Assembly (NCBI RefSeq): GCF_000472925.1
Contig: NZ_KI421479.1
Span: forward strand, 1 to 64,000
Origin: Bradyrhizobium sp. Ec3.3
Lineage (GTDB): Bacteria > Pseudomonadota > Alphaproteobacteria > Rhizobiales > Xanthobacteraceae
Reading direction: 5' to 3'
DNA length: 64,000 bases
The position numbers were made by a program, and so were the translations under genes. Below the pieces are notes generated by a model. It ran no database searches and was not told where the DNA came from. It saw nothing but the letters and a program-made list of their open reading frames with translations. Below, in pieces: positions 27,440 to 35,592 of this stretch. The number at the start of each line of letters is the position of its first letter. The stretch's first letter is position 1.

Positions 27440-28994
27440 GCGCGACCTCCTTCTGGTCCAGGCTGCTGCCGCCCATCAACAGGCCAAGCTTTTCACGCGT
27501 CGCTTCGCCGGCTGCGAGTGGTACCGACATCCGGCCGTGGAACATCACGGCGATGCGATCGGCGATCTCGGCGAGCTCGTCGAGATCCTGGCTCGTCACC
27601 AGCACCGCCGCGCCGCTGGCGGCGAGATCCAGGAGCGCCTGGCGGATGATGGCGGCCGCGCCTGCATCCACGCCCCAGGTCGGCTGGCTTACCACTAGCA
27701 CGGCCGGGTTGCGCAGGATCTCGCGGCCGACGATGAATTTTTGCAGATTGCCGCCGGAGAGGCTTGCCGCTTCCGGATCGCGCTTGGCCTTGCGTACGTC
27801 GAAGGTCTTGGTCGCCTTGTCGACCGTTTTCAGCGTGGCCGCCGTATCAATGAAGCCGTGCCTGACCATGCCGCTTGCGGCGTGGCCTGTCAGCAGGGCA
27901 TTTTCCGACAATCGCATCCGCGGCGCGGTGCCGTGGCCGAGCCGCTCCTCTGGGACGAAGGCCGCGCCCAGCTTGCGGCGCAGGGTGATCGACAAATGTC
28001 CGGCGGCGATGCCTTCGATCACCACCGTGCCCGGATCTTTCGCCAGCCGCTCGCCCGACAAAGCGGCGAAGAGCTCGTCCTGACCGTTGCCGGCGACGCC
28101 TGCGATACCCAGGATCTCGCCGCCCTTGAGCTCGAGCGAGATGTGCTCGAGCCGCACGCCGTGCGGCTCGTCGGGCGCAAGCGTGAGATCATTGACGACG
28201 AGCCGCGGCACCGTGGTCTGCCGGCTGGCCGCGGCCTTGACCTCCTTGATCTCGCCGCCGACCATCATGCGGGCGAGCGAGGCTGCAGTCTCTTGCCGCG
28301 GATTGCAGGTCGCAACCTTCTTGCCGCCGCGCAGGATGGTGGCGGTGTCGCACAGCCGTTTCACCTCTTCGAGCTTGTGGCTGATGTAGAGGATGGCGCG
28401 GCCTTCGGCCTTGAGGCGTTCGAGCACGATGAAGAGCTGGTCGGCCTCCTGCGGCGTCAGCACGGCGGTCGGCTCGTCAAGGATCAGGAAATTGGGATTT
28501 TGCATCAGGGCGCGCACGATCTCGATGCGCTGGCGCTCGCCGACCGACAACTGCCAGACCTCGCGCCTGGGATCGAGCGGCAGGCCGTAAGTCTTCGATA
28601 CCTGCTCCAGCCGCGCCGACATGTCCTTGAAGGATTCCTTGCCGTCGAGCCCGAGCGCGACGTTCTCGGCGACGGTGAGATTCTCGAACAGCGAGAAATG
28701 CTGGAACACCATGCCGATGCCGCGGCTGCGGGCTTCCGACGGGCCGGACAGCACGATGCGCTCGCCCTGCCAGCGAATCTCGCCGGCGCTTGGCTGGATC
28801 AGGCCGTAGATCGCCTTGACCAGCGTCGACTTGCCGGCGCCGTTCTCGCCGAGCAGGGCATGGATCTCCTTAGGGAAGATATCAATGTCGATCGACGCGT
28901 TGGCGAGGAAGTCGCCATAGCGCTTGGTGAGCCCGATCGTCTGGAGCAGCGGTGGCTCCCTGGTATGCAGGCTGTTGGGCATCGCGTCTGACAT
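27423..28994 (-). CDS. ABC transporter ATP-binding protein with two ABC domains (system 1)
   Basis: A 523-residue double ABC ATPase. Domain 1 has Walker A GENGAGKST (about residue 48), signature LSVGERQR and Walker B FLILDEPT. Domain 2 has the atypical P-loop region GVAGNGQDEL, signature LSGGNLQK and a Walker B-like VLVVSQPTWGVD, as is usual for RbsA/YufO-like proteins, where the second site is hydrolytically weak. It powers uptake through the two permeases downstream. It is the first gene of its operon and diverges from the Tsx-like channel gene across a 568-bp gap. Confidence 0.92.
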   Translation of the reverse strand: MSDAMPNSLHTREPPLLQTIGLTKRYGDFLANASIDIDIFPKEIHALLGENGAGKSTLVKAIYGLIQPSAGEIRWQGERIVLSGPSEARSRGIGMVFQHFSLFENLTVAENVALGLDGKESFKDMSARLEQVSKTYGLPLDPRREVWQLSVGERQRIEIVRALMQNPNFLILDEPTAVLTPQEADQLFIVLERLKAEGRAILYISHKLEEVKRLCDTATILRGGKKVATCNPRQETAASLARMMVGGEIKEVKAAASRQTTVPRLVVNDLTLAPDEPHGVRLEHISLELKGGEILGIAGVAGNGQDELFAALSGERLAKDPGTVVIEGIAAGHLSITLRRKLGAAFVPEERLGHGTAPRMRLSENALLTGHAASGMVRHGFIDTAATLKTVDKATKTFDVRKAKRDPEAASLSGGNLQKFIVGREILRNPAVLVVSQPTWGVDAGAAAIIRQALLDLAASGAAVLVTSQDLDELAEIADRIAVMFHGRMSVPLAAGEATREKLGLLMGGSSLDQKEVAHAARA

Positions 28995-29562
28995 TCGCCG
29001 TCACGTGGGTCGGGTAAAAGTGCCTCTGCCTCAATAGTGGGCTAGTTTGATCCGCCGCGTAAGTAGCGAAAAAACGTCATGCCTTGCTCAACGCTTCGGC
29101 AAACGAGAGGATTCGCCGTCCATTCGCGATTCTCGAGCGGCAGTTCTAGCGAGTCCGTAGTTGTGCGGTAAGTGTCTGTTGCAAATTTGTGACGGTTTAA
29201 ACCAATTCGGAACCGCCCTGTGCAGCCTTGATGCCAAGTTGGGCAACCGACGCGTTTCGCCCTGCATGCTTTGCGCAGACGCGGTGAAGCCGCGGGTTCG
29301 GGCTCAGCGTGTCGTTTTTTGCCGAGCACAAAAGGCAAAGAAAAACAATCGGGAAACTCTGGCAGGGGCTTGCGCAACGCGCCCAGGCGAAGCGCGTTGC
29401 CGCGTATCGAAGCGAGCGAAAAAATCCTGATCCTCGCGCGCCTTCTGCCGAAACCTGCAGCAAGCGCTGAAACAAGTTGAGGCTTCTCACCTCCGGGGAA
29501 CGGCGCAAGTGTCGCACCCAACGGGGCTTGCTTTCTAAGCTTCAACATTGGGGGTGTTCAGG
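28995..29562. other. Long divergent intergenic region, no supported gene
   Basis: The 568 bp between the ABC ATPase and the Tsx-like channel hold no ORF with recognisable features; a 168-codon frame on the minus strand at 29042-29548 looks like chance. GGTTTAAACC (29194-29203) is a perfect palindrome. The region must carry both promoters and long leaders, and its regulation is not readable by eye. Confidence 0.5.
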
Positions 29563-30669
29563 ATGTCGTTTCGTTTCACGGCAATTGCAGCAACGGCGCT
29601 GTCTCTTGCTACGCTAGCCACCGGCGGCTTGGCTCATGCGGCGGATCTTCCGGTCAAGGCCGCCAAGAAGACAACGGACCTTCCGTTCTTCCTGGTGATC
29701 GATGACCGGGTGTCGTTCTCGTATATGCCGAAGGGCACCGACCCCGGCATGTGGAGCGTCAACCCGAACGGCACCATCAACGGCACAACGCCCAAGCAGG
29801 TCTATTCCTTCACCCATTTCGACCTCTGGGCCTACGGTACCAACTTCTTCACCATCTCGATGTTCAAGTCGGGTCATAACGACCCCGCCAGCCCTTGCGT
29901 CGCGCCCGGCGTGACCATCACCGGCGGCGCCGCCGACTGCGCCGGCGCGACCGAGATCTACGGCCTGTTCCGCTCGACCTTCGGCTGGAACGAGCTGTTC
30001 AACACCAAGGCCTTCACCGCCGGCCCGCTGCACAACATCTCGTTCGAAGTCGGTATGGACGGCAACACCGAGAACAACTTCCTCGCGCCCGCCAAGCGCG
30101 ATGTCGTCGCCGGTCTGCAGTTCGCCTTCGATCTTCCCTACAAGGGCTACGTCAACGTCGCGCCTTTGATGTACTGGGAGTTCTCGAACCACAACGCCTT
30201 CACCCAGTGCGGCCTGTTCGTTGCCGGGCCGGCGGGCGTCGTCTGTAACTCGGACGGCAACGTCAGCTACAACCCGACCTGGGCGGTCGAGATCAACTAC
30301 TACATGGATCTCGGCTTCCTGCCGCCGAACATGCAGTACTGGTCGATCAGCGGCCGCGCCGGCTGGTACGGTCCGAAGGGCGACTCCAACGGCCTTCCTG
30401 CGCTCTCGGGCGTCGGCCGGTTCTCCACCGCGTCCAAGACCGAGCTGAACAGCGAGCCGATCCGCCTGACCTTCGACGCCTCGAAGGCGGCATGGGGTGA
30501 CAAGTACTCGCACTTCGTCGACCTCTGGGTCGCCTACCGCTACTGGCAGAACAAGTTCGGCCTCGACCACAACGCCATGCCGGGCGTCTGCACCGTCGCC
30601 GCCACCGGTCAGAGCACCAAGACCTGCACCGAATCCACGGTCTATGGTGGTGTCACTCTGAAGTTCTGA
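29563..30669 (+). CDS. Tsx-like outer-membrane nucleoside channel
   Basis: A 368-residue outer-membrane protein with a Sec signal peptide (residues 1 to about 26, ending AHAAD) and alternating aromatic/polar strands, ending in TLKF, the C-terminal Phe needed for beta-barrel insertion. FTHFDLWAYGTNFFTISMFKS and EIYGLFRSTFGWNEL resemble the Channel_Tsx family of nucleoside-specific pores. The two internal Cys-containing loops could form disulfides. It faces the BMP importer operon and would pass nucleosides into the periplasm. A TTG at 29548 is an alternative start. The Tsx link is based on local resemblance only. Confidence 0.7.
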   Translation: MSFRFTAIAATALSLATLATGGLAHAADLPVKAAKKTTDLPFFLVIDDRVSFSYMPKGTDPGMWSVNPNGTINGTTPKQVYSFTHFDLWAYGTNFFTISMFKSGHNDPASPCVAPGVTITGGAADCAGATEIYGLFRSTFGWNELFNTKAFTAGPLHNISFEVGMDGNTENNFLAPAKRDVVAGLQFAFDLPYKGYVNVAPLMYWEFSNHNAFTQCGLFVAGPAGVVCNSDGNVSYNPTWAVEINYYMDLGFLPPNMQYWSISGRAGWYGPKGDSNGLPALSGVGRFSTASKTELNSEPIRLTFDASKAAWGDKYSHFVDLWVAYRYWQNKFGLDHNAMPGVCTVAATGQSTKTCTESTVYGGVTLKF

Positions 30670-30681
30670 TCGGCTGAACTG

Positions 30682-30805
30682 CGTAGGGTGTGCAAAGCCA
30701 AGAGGGCGCGCGAACGCGCGCCCGATGGCGTGCCACCACTTCTGTCGCAATCGTGGAGAGATGGTGGGCACGGCGCGCGAAGAGCGCGCCTTTGCCCACC
30801 CTACG
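30682..30805. repeat. Long inverted repeat element (family B)
   Basis: The ends CGTAGGGTGTGCAAAG (30682-30697) and CTTTGCCCACCCTACG (30790-30805) are inverted copies with one mismatch. Inside lies a perfect GGGCGCGCG-AA-CGCGCGCCC stem (30703-30722) and a second GGCGCGCG/CGCGCC pair near 30774-30790. It sits between the convergent channel and deaminase genes. CGTAGGGTGGGCAAAG-type arms are common dispersed repeats in Bradyrhizobium. Confidence 0.8.
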
Positions 30806-30826
30806 ATTCCGGGTTTGCTGCGATCG

Positions 30827-31309
30827 CTACCTCGTCCACACGCCGTCGTGCAGGGCTTCGGCTTCGTCTTCCAGGAGCGGGCCGACGACTTCGGTCGGGC
30901 GCTGACCGCTGGCGAAGACTTCGCGGCAGGGCAGATCGAGGGTCGGGTTCTCCGGGTGATTGCCGGTGACGCCGCGCAGGCGGTGCTCGCTCAAGGCATA
31001 GACCACGCGGCCGATGCCGGCCCAGTAGATCGCGCCGGCGCACATTGCGCAGGGCTCGGCGGAGGAGTAGAGCGTCGCCTTGGCCAGCACCTCACGGCCC
31101 TGCGTGCGGCAGGCCTGCGTCGCAGCAAGACGTTCGGCATGGGCGGTGCCGTCATGGTCCGGCATGTAGCCGTTCTCGGCCTCGATCAGCACGTTGCCGT
31201 CGACATCGACCACGAGGCAGCCGAACGGGTGGTTGCCATGGGTGAGGGAGCGGCGGGCGACCTCAAACGACAGGCGCAAGAAGTGCTCGTCGCGCTCAGA
31301 TCCGCTCAT
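30827..31309 (-). CDS. Nucleoside/guanine deaminase-like protein (cytidine deaminase fold)
   Basis: A 160-residue zinc deaminase with HAE (H57, E59) and PCAMC (C87, C90), the zinc and proton-relay residues of the CMP/dCMP deaminase fold. The following AGAIYWAGIGRVVYAL resembles the GuaD-type guanine deaminases rather than TadA. GGAGCAGCG precedes the ATG at 31309, 13 bp after the ABC ATPase stop. As the last gene of importer operon 2 it may deaminate the imported base, guanine to xanthine by family analogy. A tRNA or other nucleoside deaminase role cannot be excluded. Confidence 0.8.
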   Translation of the reverse strand: MSGSERDEHFLRLSFEVARRSLTHGNHPFGCLVVDVDGNVLIEAENGYMPDHDGTAHAERLAATQACRTQGREVLAKATLYSSAEPCAMCAGAIYWAGIGRVVYALSEHRLRGVTGNHPENPTLDLPCREVFASGQRPTEVVGPLLEDEAEALHDGVWTR

Positions 31310-31322
31310 CGCTGCTCCGCGG

Positions 31323-32855
31323 TTAATGTCCCGCCATGTGTCGGCCGACCACGGTGAGGTCGGCTTCGCTGGTCCGTGCTTCATACACGAATTCGCCGTG
31401 GAACATCACCACCAAGCGGTCGGACAGTTCGAGCAATTCGTCGAGATCCTCGCTGACCAGCAGCACCGCCGCGCCGCGATTGCGCGCCGCCATGATTTCG
31501 GCGTGGATCTGCGCGACCGCCGCGAAATCGAGGCCGAAGCAGGGATTGGCCGCGATCAGCACCTCGACGTCGCCGCCGAGCTCGCGCGCAAGCACCGCGC
31601 GCTGGACGTTGCCGCCTGACAGCGCCGAGATCGGCGTCTCCGGCGTACGAGTCTTGATCTTGTATTGTGCGATCTTCTTCCTGGCGTCATCGCGGAAGGC
31701 GCCGCGGTTGAGCCACCAGCCGAGGCTCGCAAAGGGCGCGCGGTCGAACTCGCGGAAGGCGATGTTGTCGGCGACGCTCATGCCGCCGACACAGGCGTTC
31801 TTGAGCGGCTCCTCCGGCAACAGTGACATCTTGTGCCGGCGCATCTCCTCGCGGCGCGCGTGATAGGGATCGCCGGCGACGCGGATTTCGCCGCTCTCGG
31901 GGTTGCGCTGGCCGGCCAGCACCTCCACGAGCTGGCGCTGGCCGTTGCCGGAGACACCGGCGATGCCGACGATCTCGCCGGCCCGCACCGTAAGGGAGAC
32001 GTCGTGCACAGCAATGGCGCCGGCATCGTCGAGCGCGCGGACCTTTGCCAGCTCCAGCCGCGCCTGGCCTGTTTCGCCGGCACGCGGGGGCTGCACTGTC
32101 AACTGCTCGGCGCCGATCATGGTGCGCGCCATGGCGTCGGGCGTGAGCTCGGCAACCTTGCCCTGGCCGGCGAGCTTGCCGCGCCGCAGGATCGTCACCT
32201 CATCGGCGAAGGCCATGACCTCGCGGAATTTGTGCGTGATCATCAGGATCGTCAGCTCTCCCTTGACCACCATGTCACGGAGCATGCCGAGCACCTCGTC
32301 GGCTTCGGCCGGCGTCAGCACCGAGGTCGGCTCGTCCAGGATCAGGAAGCGCCGCTTCAGATAGAGCTGCTTGAGGATCTCGCATTTCTGCCGCTCGCCG
32401 GCGGAGATGTCGGAGACCTTCGCGTTGAGCGGCACCTTGAATGGCATCCGCGCCAGAAATGCTTCGAGCTCCTTCTTCTCTTTGCTCCAATCCACCACTG
32501 CTGGAACATCGTCGCGCGCGAGCACGAGATTCTCGGCAACCGTCATCGCCGGCACCAGGGTAAAATGCTGGTAGACCATGCCGAGCCCGAGCGCGTGCGC
32601 GTCCTTGGGATTGCCGATCGCCTGCTGGCGGCCGCCGATCAGAATGTCGCCTTCGGTGGCGTGGTAGTAGCCCATGATGCATTTGACGAGCGTCGACTTG
32701 CCGGCGCCGTTCTCGCCGAGCAGCGCGTGAAACGAGCCGGGACGCACCTTCAGATCGACATTGTCCAGCGCCAGGAAGTCGCCGAAGCGCATGGTCATGG
32801 CGAGCGCGTCGACGCCGAAGGCACCACTCGGCGGAGGTATTTCGCCGATGATCAC
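31323..32855 (-). CDS. ABC transporter ATP-binding protein with two ABC domains (system 2)
   Basis: A 510-residue double ABC ATPase. Domain 1 has Walker A GENGAGKST (about residue 47), signature ISAGERQK and Walker B FLILDEPT; domain 2 has the reduced P-loop GVSGNGQRQL, signature LSGGNVQR and a Walker B-like VLIAANPCFGLD. The domain plan is the same as system 1, but the sequence is clearly diverged, so this is not a recent duplicate. It overlaps the cysteine hydrolase gene by 4 bp and belongs to the six-gene operon that begins with the Tat-dependent binding protein. Confidence 0.92.
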   Translation of the reverse strand: MIIGEIPPPSGAFGVDALAMTMRFGDFLALDNVDLKVRPGSFHALLGENGAGKSTLVKCIMGYYHATEGDILIGGRQQAIGNPKDAHALGLGMVYQHFTLVPAMTVAENLVLARDDVPAVVDWSKEKKELEAFLARMPFKVPLNAKVSDISAGERQKCEILKQLYLKRRFLILDEPTSVLTPAEADEVLGMLRDMVVKGELTILMITHKFREVMAFADEVTILRRGKLAGQGKVAELTPDAMARTMIGAEQLTVQPPRAGETGQARLELAKVRALDDAGAIAVHDVSLTVRAGEIVGIAGVSGNGQRQLVEVLAGQRNPESGEIRVAGDPYHARREEMRRHKMSLLPEEPLKNACVGGMSVADNIAFREFDRAPFASLGWWLNRGAFRDDARKKIAQYKIKTRTPETPISALSGGNVQRAVLARELGGDVEVLIAANPCFGLDFAAVAQIHAEIMAARNRGAAVLLVSEDLDELLELSDRLVVMFHGEFVYEARTSEADLTVVGRHMAGH

Positions 32856-33535
32856 GAGATCGCCCCCATCAGGGCGTCGGAGGTCGCGACCGCGCCGAAC
32901 ACGCCGCCCTGCATCTTGATCATCTTCAGTGCGTGGTCGTGATTGCCCTTGTCGGTCGCGCCGCAGCAGTCATGCAGCAATACGCATTCGAAGCCGCGGT
33001 CGTTGGCCTCGCGCATGGTGGTGTGGACGCAGACGTCGGTGGTGATGCCGGTCAGCACGATGTTGTCGATGCCGCGCACGCGCAGGATCAATTCGAGATC
33101 GGTGGCGCAGAACGAGCCCTTGCCGGGCTTGTCGATGATGGGCTCGCCCGGCATCGGCGCGAGCTCGGGGATGATGTCCCAGCCGGGCTCGCCGCGCACG
33201 AGAATGCGGCCGCACGGGCCGGCATCGCCGATGCCGGCGCCAATCTGCCGCGAGCGCCAGCGCTTGTTGGCGGGCAGATCAGAGAGGTCGGCGCGATGGC
33301 CTTCGCGGGTATGGATGATGTGGAAGCCCTGTTTGCGCATCACCGCGAGCAGCTTCTTGATCGGCTCGATCGGCGCCCGCGTCAGCGAGAGATCGTAGCC
33401 CATCTTGTCGACATAGCCGCCGACGCCGCAGAAATCGGTCTGCATGTCGATGATGACGAGCGCCGTGTTCTCGGGTCGCAGATCGCCGTTATAGGGCCAG
33501 GCGTAGGGCTCGGACTTGATATGGCGCTCGGGCAT
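32852..33535 (-). CDS. Biuret amidohydrolase-like cysteine hydrolase (isochorismatase family)
   Basis: A 227-residue cysteine hydrolase whose triad is D30 (IIDMQTDF), K136 (DKPGKGSF) and C169 (TDVCVHTT). The spacing matches the D36/K142/C175 triad I recall for Rhizobium BiuH with a constant offset of six, and long stretches such as WPYNGDLRPENTAL and REGHRADLSDLPANKRWRS fit BiuH rather than the ureidoacrylate hydrolase RutB. BiuH hydrolyses biuret to allophanate and ammonia. Here the gene sits between the permease and ATPase genes of importer 2, so the transported compound may be biuret or a related ureide. No allophanate hydrolase is in the window. Confidence 0.85.
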   Translation of the reverse strand: MPERHIKSEPYAWPYNGDLRPENTALVIIDMQTDFCGVGGYVDKMGYDLSLTRAPIEPIKKLLAVMRKQGFHIIHTREGHRADLSDLPANKRWRSRQIGAGIGDAGPCGRILVRGEPGWDIIPELAPMPGEPIIDKPGKGSFCATDLELILRVRGIDNIVLTGITTDVCVHTTMREANDRGFECVLLHDCCGATDKGNHDHALKMIKMQGGVFGAVATSDALMGAIS

Positions 33536-33551
33536 GGCTTCGTCCCTGTTA

Positions 33552-34478
33552 TCAGCGGGTGATCGATAGTTCTGCCGGCGCGCCGGTCAACGTTCGTTTT
33601 GGCGAGCAGGTGATGATCATGATCGCCAGCGTCAGGATGTAGGGCGCGGCGTTGAAGAGGTGATAGCCGGAGGTGACGCCGACCGATTGCAGCGCTGGTC
33701 CAAGCGCCGCGGCGCCGCCGAAGGCAAGCGAGGCCCACAGGCACAGCATCGGATCCCAGCGCGCGAAGATCACGAGCGCGACCGCCGTGATGCCTTGGCC
33801 CGAGGACAGGCCCTCGTTCCAGCTTCCGGGATAGAACAGCGACAGAAAGGAGCCACCGATGCCGGCGAGGAAACCGCCGACCATGGTGGCGCGCAGGCGG
33901 ATCAAGAGCACTGAATGGCCCATCGCGCGCGCCGCATCCGAACTTTCGCCGACGGTGCGGATGAGCAGGCCCCACCGCGTGGTGCGGAAGGCCCAGTAGA
34001 GGATGGGCGCGAGCGCGACGCCGATCAGGAACATGACGTTGATGCGCAGCGCCGCACGAACTTGCGGGATGTCGCTCCACCAGCCGAAATCGATCGCCGG
34101 CAGCCGCGGCGCGGTCGGCTCGATCAGTGGCTTGCCGAGATAGAAGGCGAGGCCCGTACCGAATAGCATCAGCGCAATGCCGACCGCGATGTCATTGACG
34201 CGCGGCAACGAGCAGATGCCGGCGTGCAGCGCGCCGAGAAGCGCGCCGGTGACGCCGGCGGCGAGCACGCCAAGCCAGGGCGAGCCCGAGAGATAGGAGA
34301 TGCCATAGGCGCTCATCGCGCCCATCACCAGCGTGCCTTCGAGTCCGAGATTGATGCGTCCGGAACGCTCGGTGATGCATTCGCCCAGGCTCACGAACAA
34401 AAACGGCGTGGAGACGCGAATGGCGCCGCCGAACACGGCGAGCGGAACGGTCCAGAGTCCGATCGAGCCATCTGCCAT
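33552..34478 (-). CDS. ABC transporter permease, BMP-type (system 2, second permease)
   Basis: A 308-residue inner-membrane permease with about nine helices. ECITERSGRINLGLEGTLVMGAM (about residue 32) matches the motif in the system 1 partner, and GQGITAVALVIFARWDP (about 228) is the second shared motif. The ATG at 34478 follows AAGGGAAAATCCTGAG and begins 1 bp after the upstream permease stop; the long open frame before it is out-of-frame overlap with that gene. Confidence 0.9.
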   Translation of the reverse strand: MADGSIGLWTVPLAVFGGAIRVSTPFLFVSLGECITERSGRINLGLEGTLVMGAMSAYGISYLSGSPWLGVLAAGVTGALLGALHAGICSLPRVNDIAVGIALMLFGTGLAFYLGKPLIEPTAPRLPAIDFGWWSDIPQVRAALRINVMFLIGVALAPILYWAFRTTRWGLLIRTVGESSDAARAMGHSVLLIRLRATMVGGFLAGIGGSFLSLFYPGSWNEGLSSGQGITAVALVIFARWDPMLCLWASLAFGGAAALGPALQSVGVTSGYHLFNAAPYILTLAIMIITCSPKRTLTGAPAELSITR

Positions 34479-34479
34479 C

Positions 34480-35592
34480 TCAGGATTTTCCCTTGAGAAA
34501 ACTGATGCGGCCGTAGAGCGCATCGCTTGCCAGCACGAAGACGAAGATGATGCCTTGCAACACCAGCACGGAGGCGTCGGGCAGACCCAGGCGACGCTGC
34601 AGCAGCCCGCCGCTGGCGCTGATGCCGCCGAGCAGGATCGCGACCGGAATGATCGCAAGCGGATTTTGCCGCGCGAGGAAGGCGACCAGGATGCCGGTGA
34701 AGCCGTAGCCGGCGGCGAGATTGGCATTGGTGCGGCCCTGCACGGCTGCGACCTCGACCATGCCCGCAAGGCCGGCCGCGCCGCCGGCGAGGAAGCAGAT
34801 CGTGAGGATGAGCTTGTTGACGCCGAGTCCGACGATCTTGGCGGCGCGGATGTTGCCGCCGGCAACCCGCGCGGCGAAGCCGAACACGGTGTGATAGATC
34901 AGGATGTAGGCGGCGATTGCGGCGACCAGGCCGAAGACGAGGCCCCAATGCACGTCGGTGCCGGGGATGCTGCCGATCATGTTGGCCGCGCCGATCTCGC
35001 GCGTTGACGGCTTGTTGAGGCTCGCAGGATCGCGCATCACGCCTTCGACGAGATGGTTGAGGATGGCGAGCGCGATATAGACGAGAAGGAGGCTCGATAT
35101 CGTCTCGTTGACGCCGCGATATTGCCGCAGCGCGCCGGACAGCATGATCCAGAGGCCGCCACCAATTACGCCGGCGCAGACCATTGCAATCTGCATCACG
35201 AGCGGTGGTGCGCCTTGCAATGCCAGCGCCGCGCTGGTCGCCGAGAGCGCGCCGATCAGGAGTGCACCTTCGCCGCCGATGATGACCATGCCGAGCTGCG
35301 CCGGCAGCGCCGTGCACAGCGCGGTGAGGATGAGGGGCGCGGCACGTGTCAACGTGTTCTGCCAGGAGAACCAGGTGCCGAACGCGCCCTGGTACATGTA
35401 GAAATAGAGGTCGAGCGGGTTCTTGCCGAACAGCGCGACGAAGATGCCGAACACCGCGAGCGCGCCGACCAGCGCCGCGCCCGGGATCAGGATGTACTCG
35501 ATGCTCGCGCCGTGGCGCTGGAGGAAGCCCGCGTCGGCAGCCGGGGCGACGGCCCCGACCGCACCGAGGGGATCCGCCGCTTCCGTTGTCAC
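34480..35592 (-). CDS. ABC transporter permease, BMP-type (system 2, first permease)
   Basis: A 370-residue permease. After a cytosolic Ala/Pro-rich leader it has about nine helices with TALPAQLGMVIIGGEGALLIGAL (about 94), GVNKLILTICFLAGGAAGLAG (about 254) and GYGFTGILVAFLARQNPLAI (about 293). It overlaps the binding-protein gene by 4 bp upstream. With the next permease it forms the channel of importer 2. Confidence 0.9.
   Translation of the reverse strand: MTTEAADPLGAVGAVAPAADAGFLQRHGASIEYILIPGAALVGALAVFGIFVALFGKNPLDLYFYMYQGAFGTWFSWQNTLTRAAPLILTALCTALPAQLGMVIIGGEGALLIGALSATSAALALQGAPPLVMQIAMVCAGVIGGGLWIMLSGALRQYRGVNETISSLLLVYIALAILNHLVEGVMRDPASLNKPSTREIGAANMIGSIPGTDVHWGLVFGLVAAIAAYILIYHTVFGFAARVAGGNIRAAKIVGLGVNKLILTICFLAGGAAGLAGMVEVAAVQGRTNANLAAGYGFTGILVAFLARQNPLAIIPVAILLGGISASGGLLQRRLGLPDASVLVLQGIIFVFVLASDALYGRISFLKGKS

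Noticed and set aside
29042..29548. 168-codon frame on the minus strand upstream of the Tsx-like gene
   Set aside because: Composition is not protein-like, there is no ribosome site of note, and it covers the expected promoter region.
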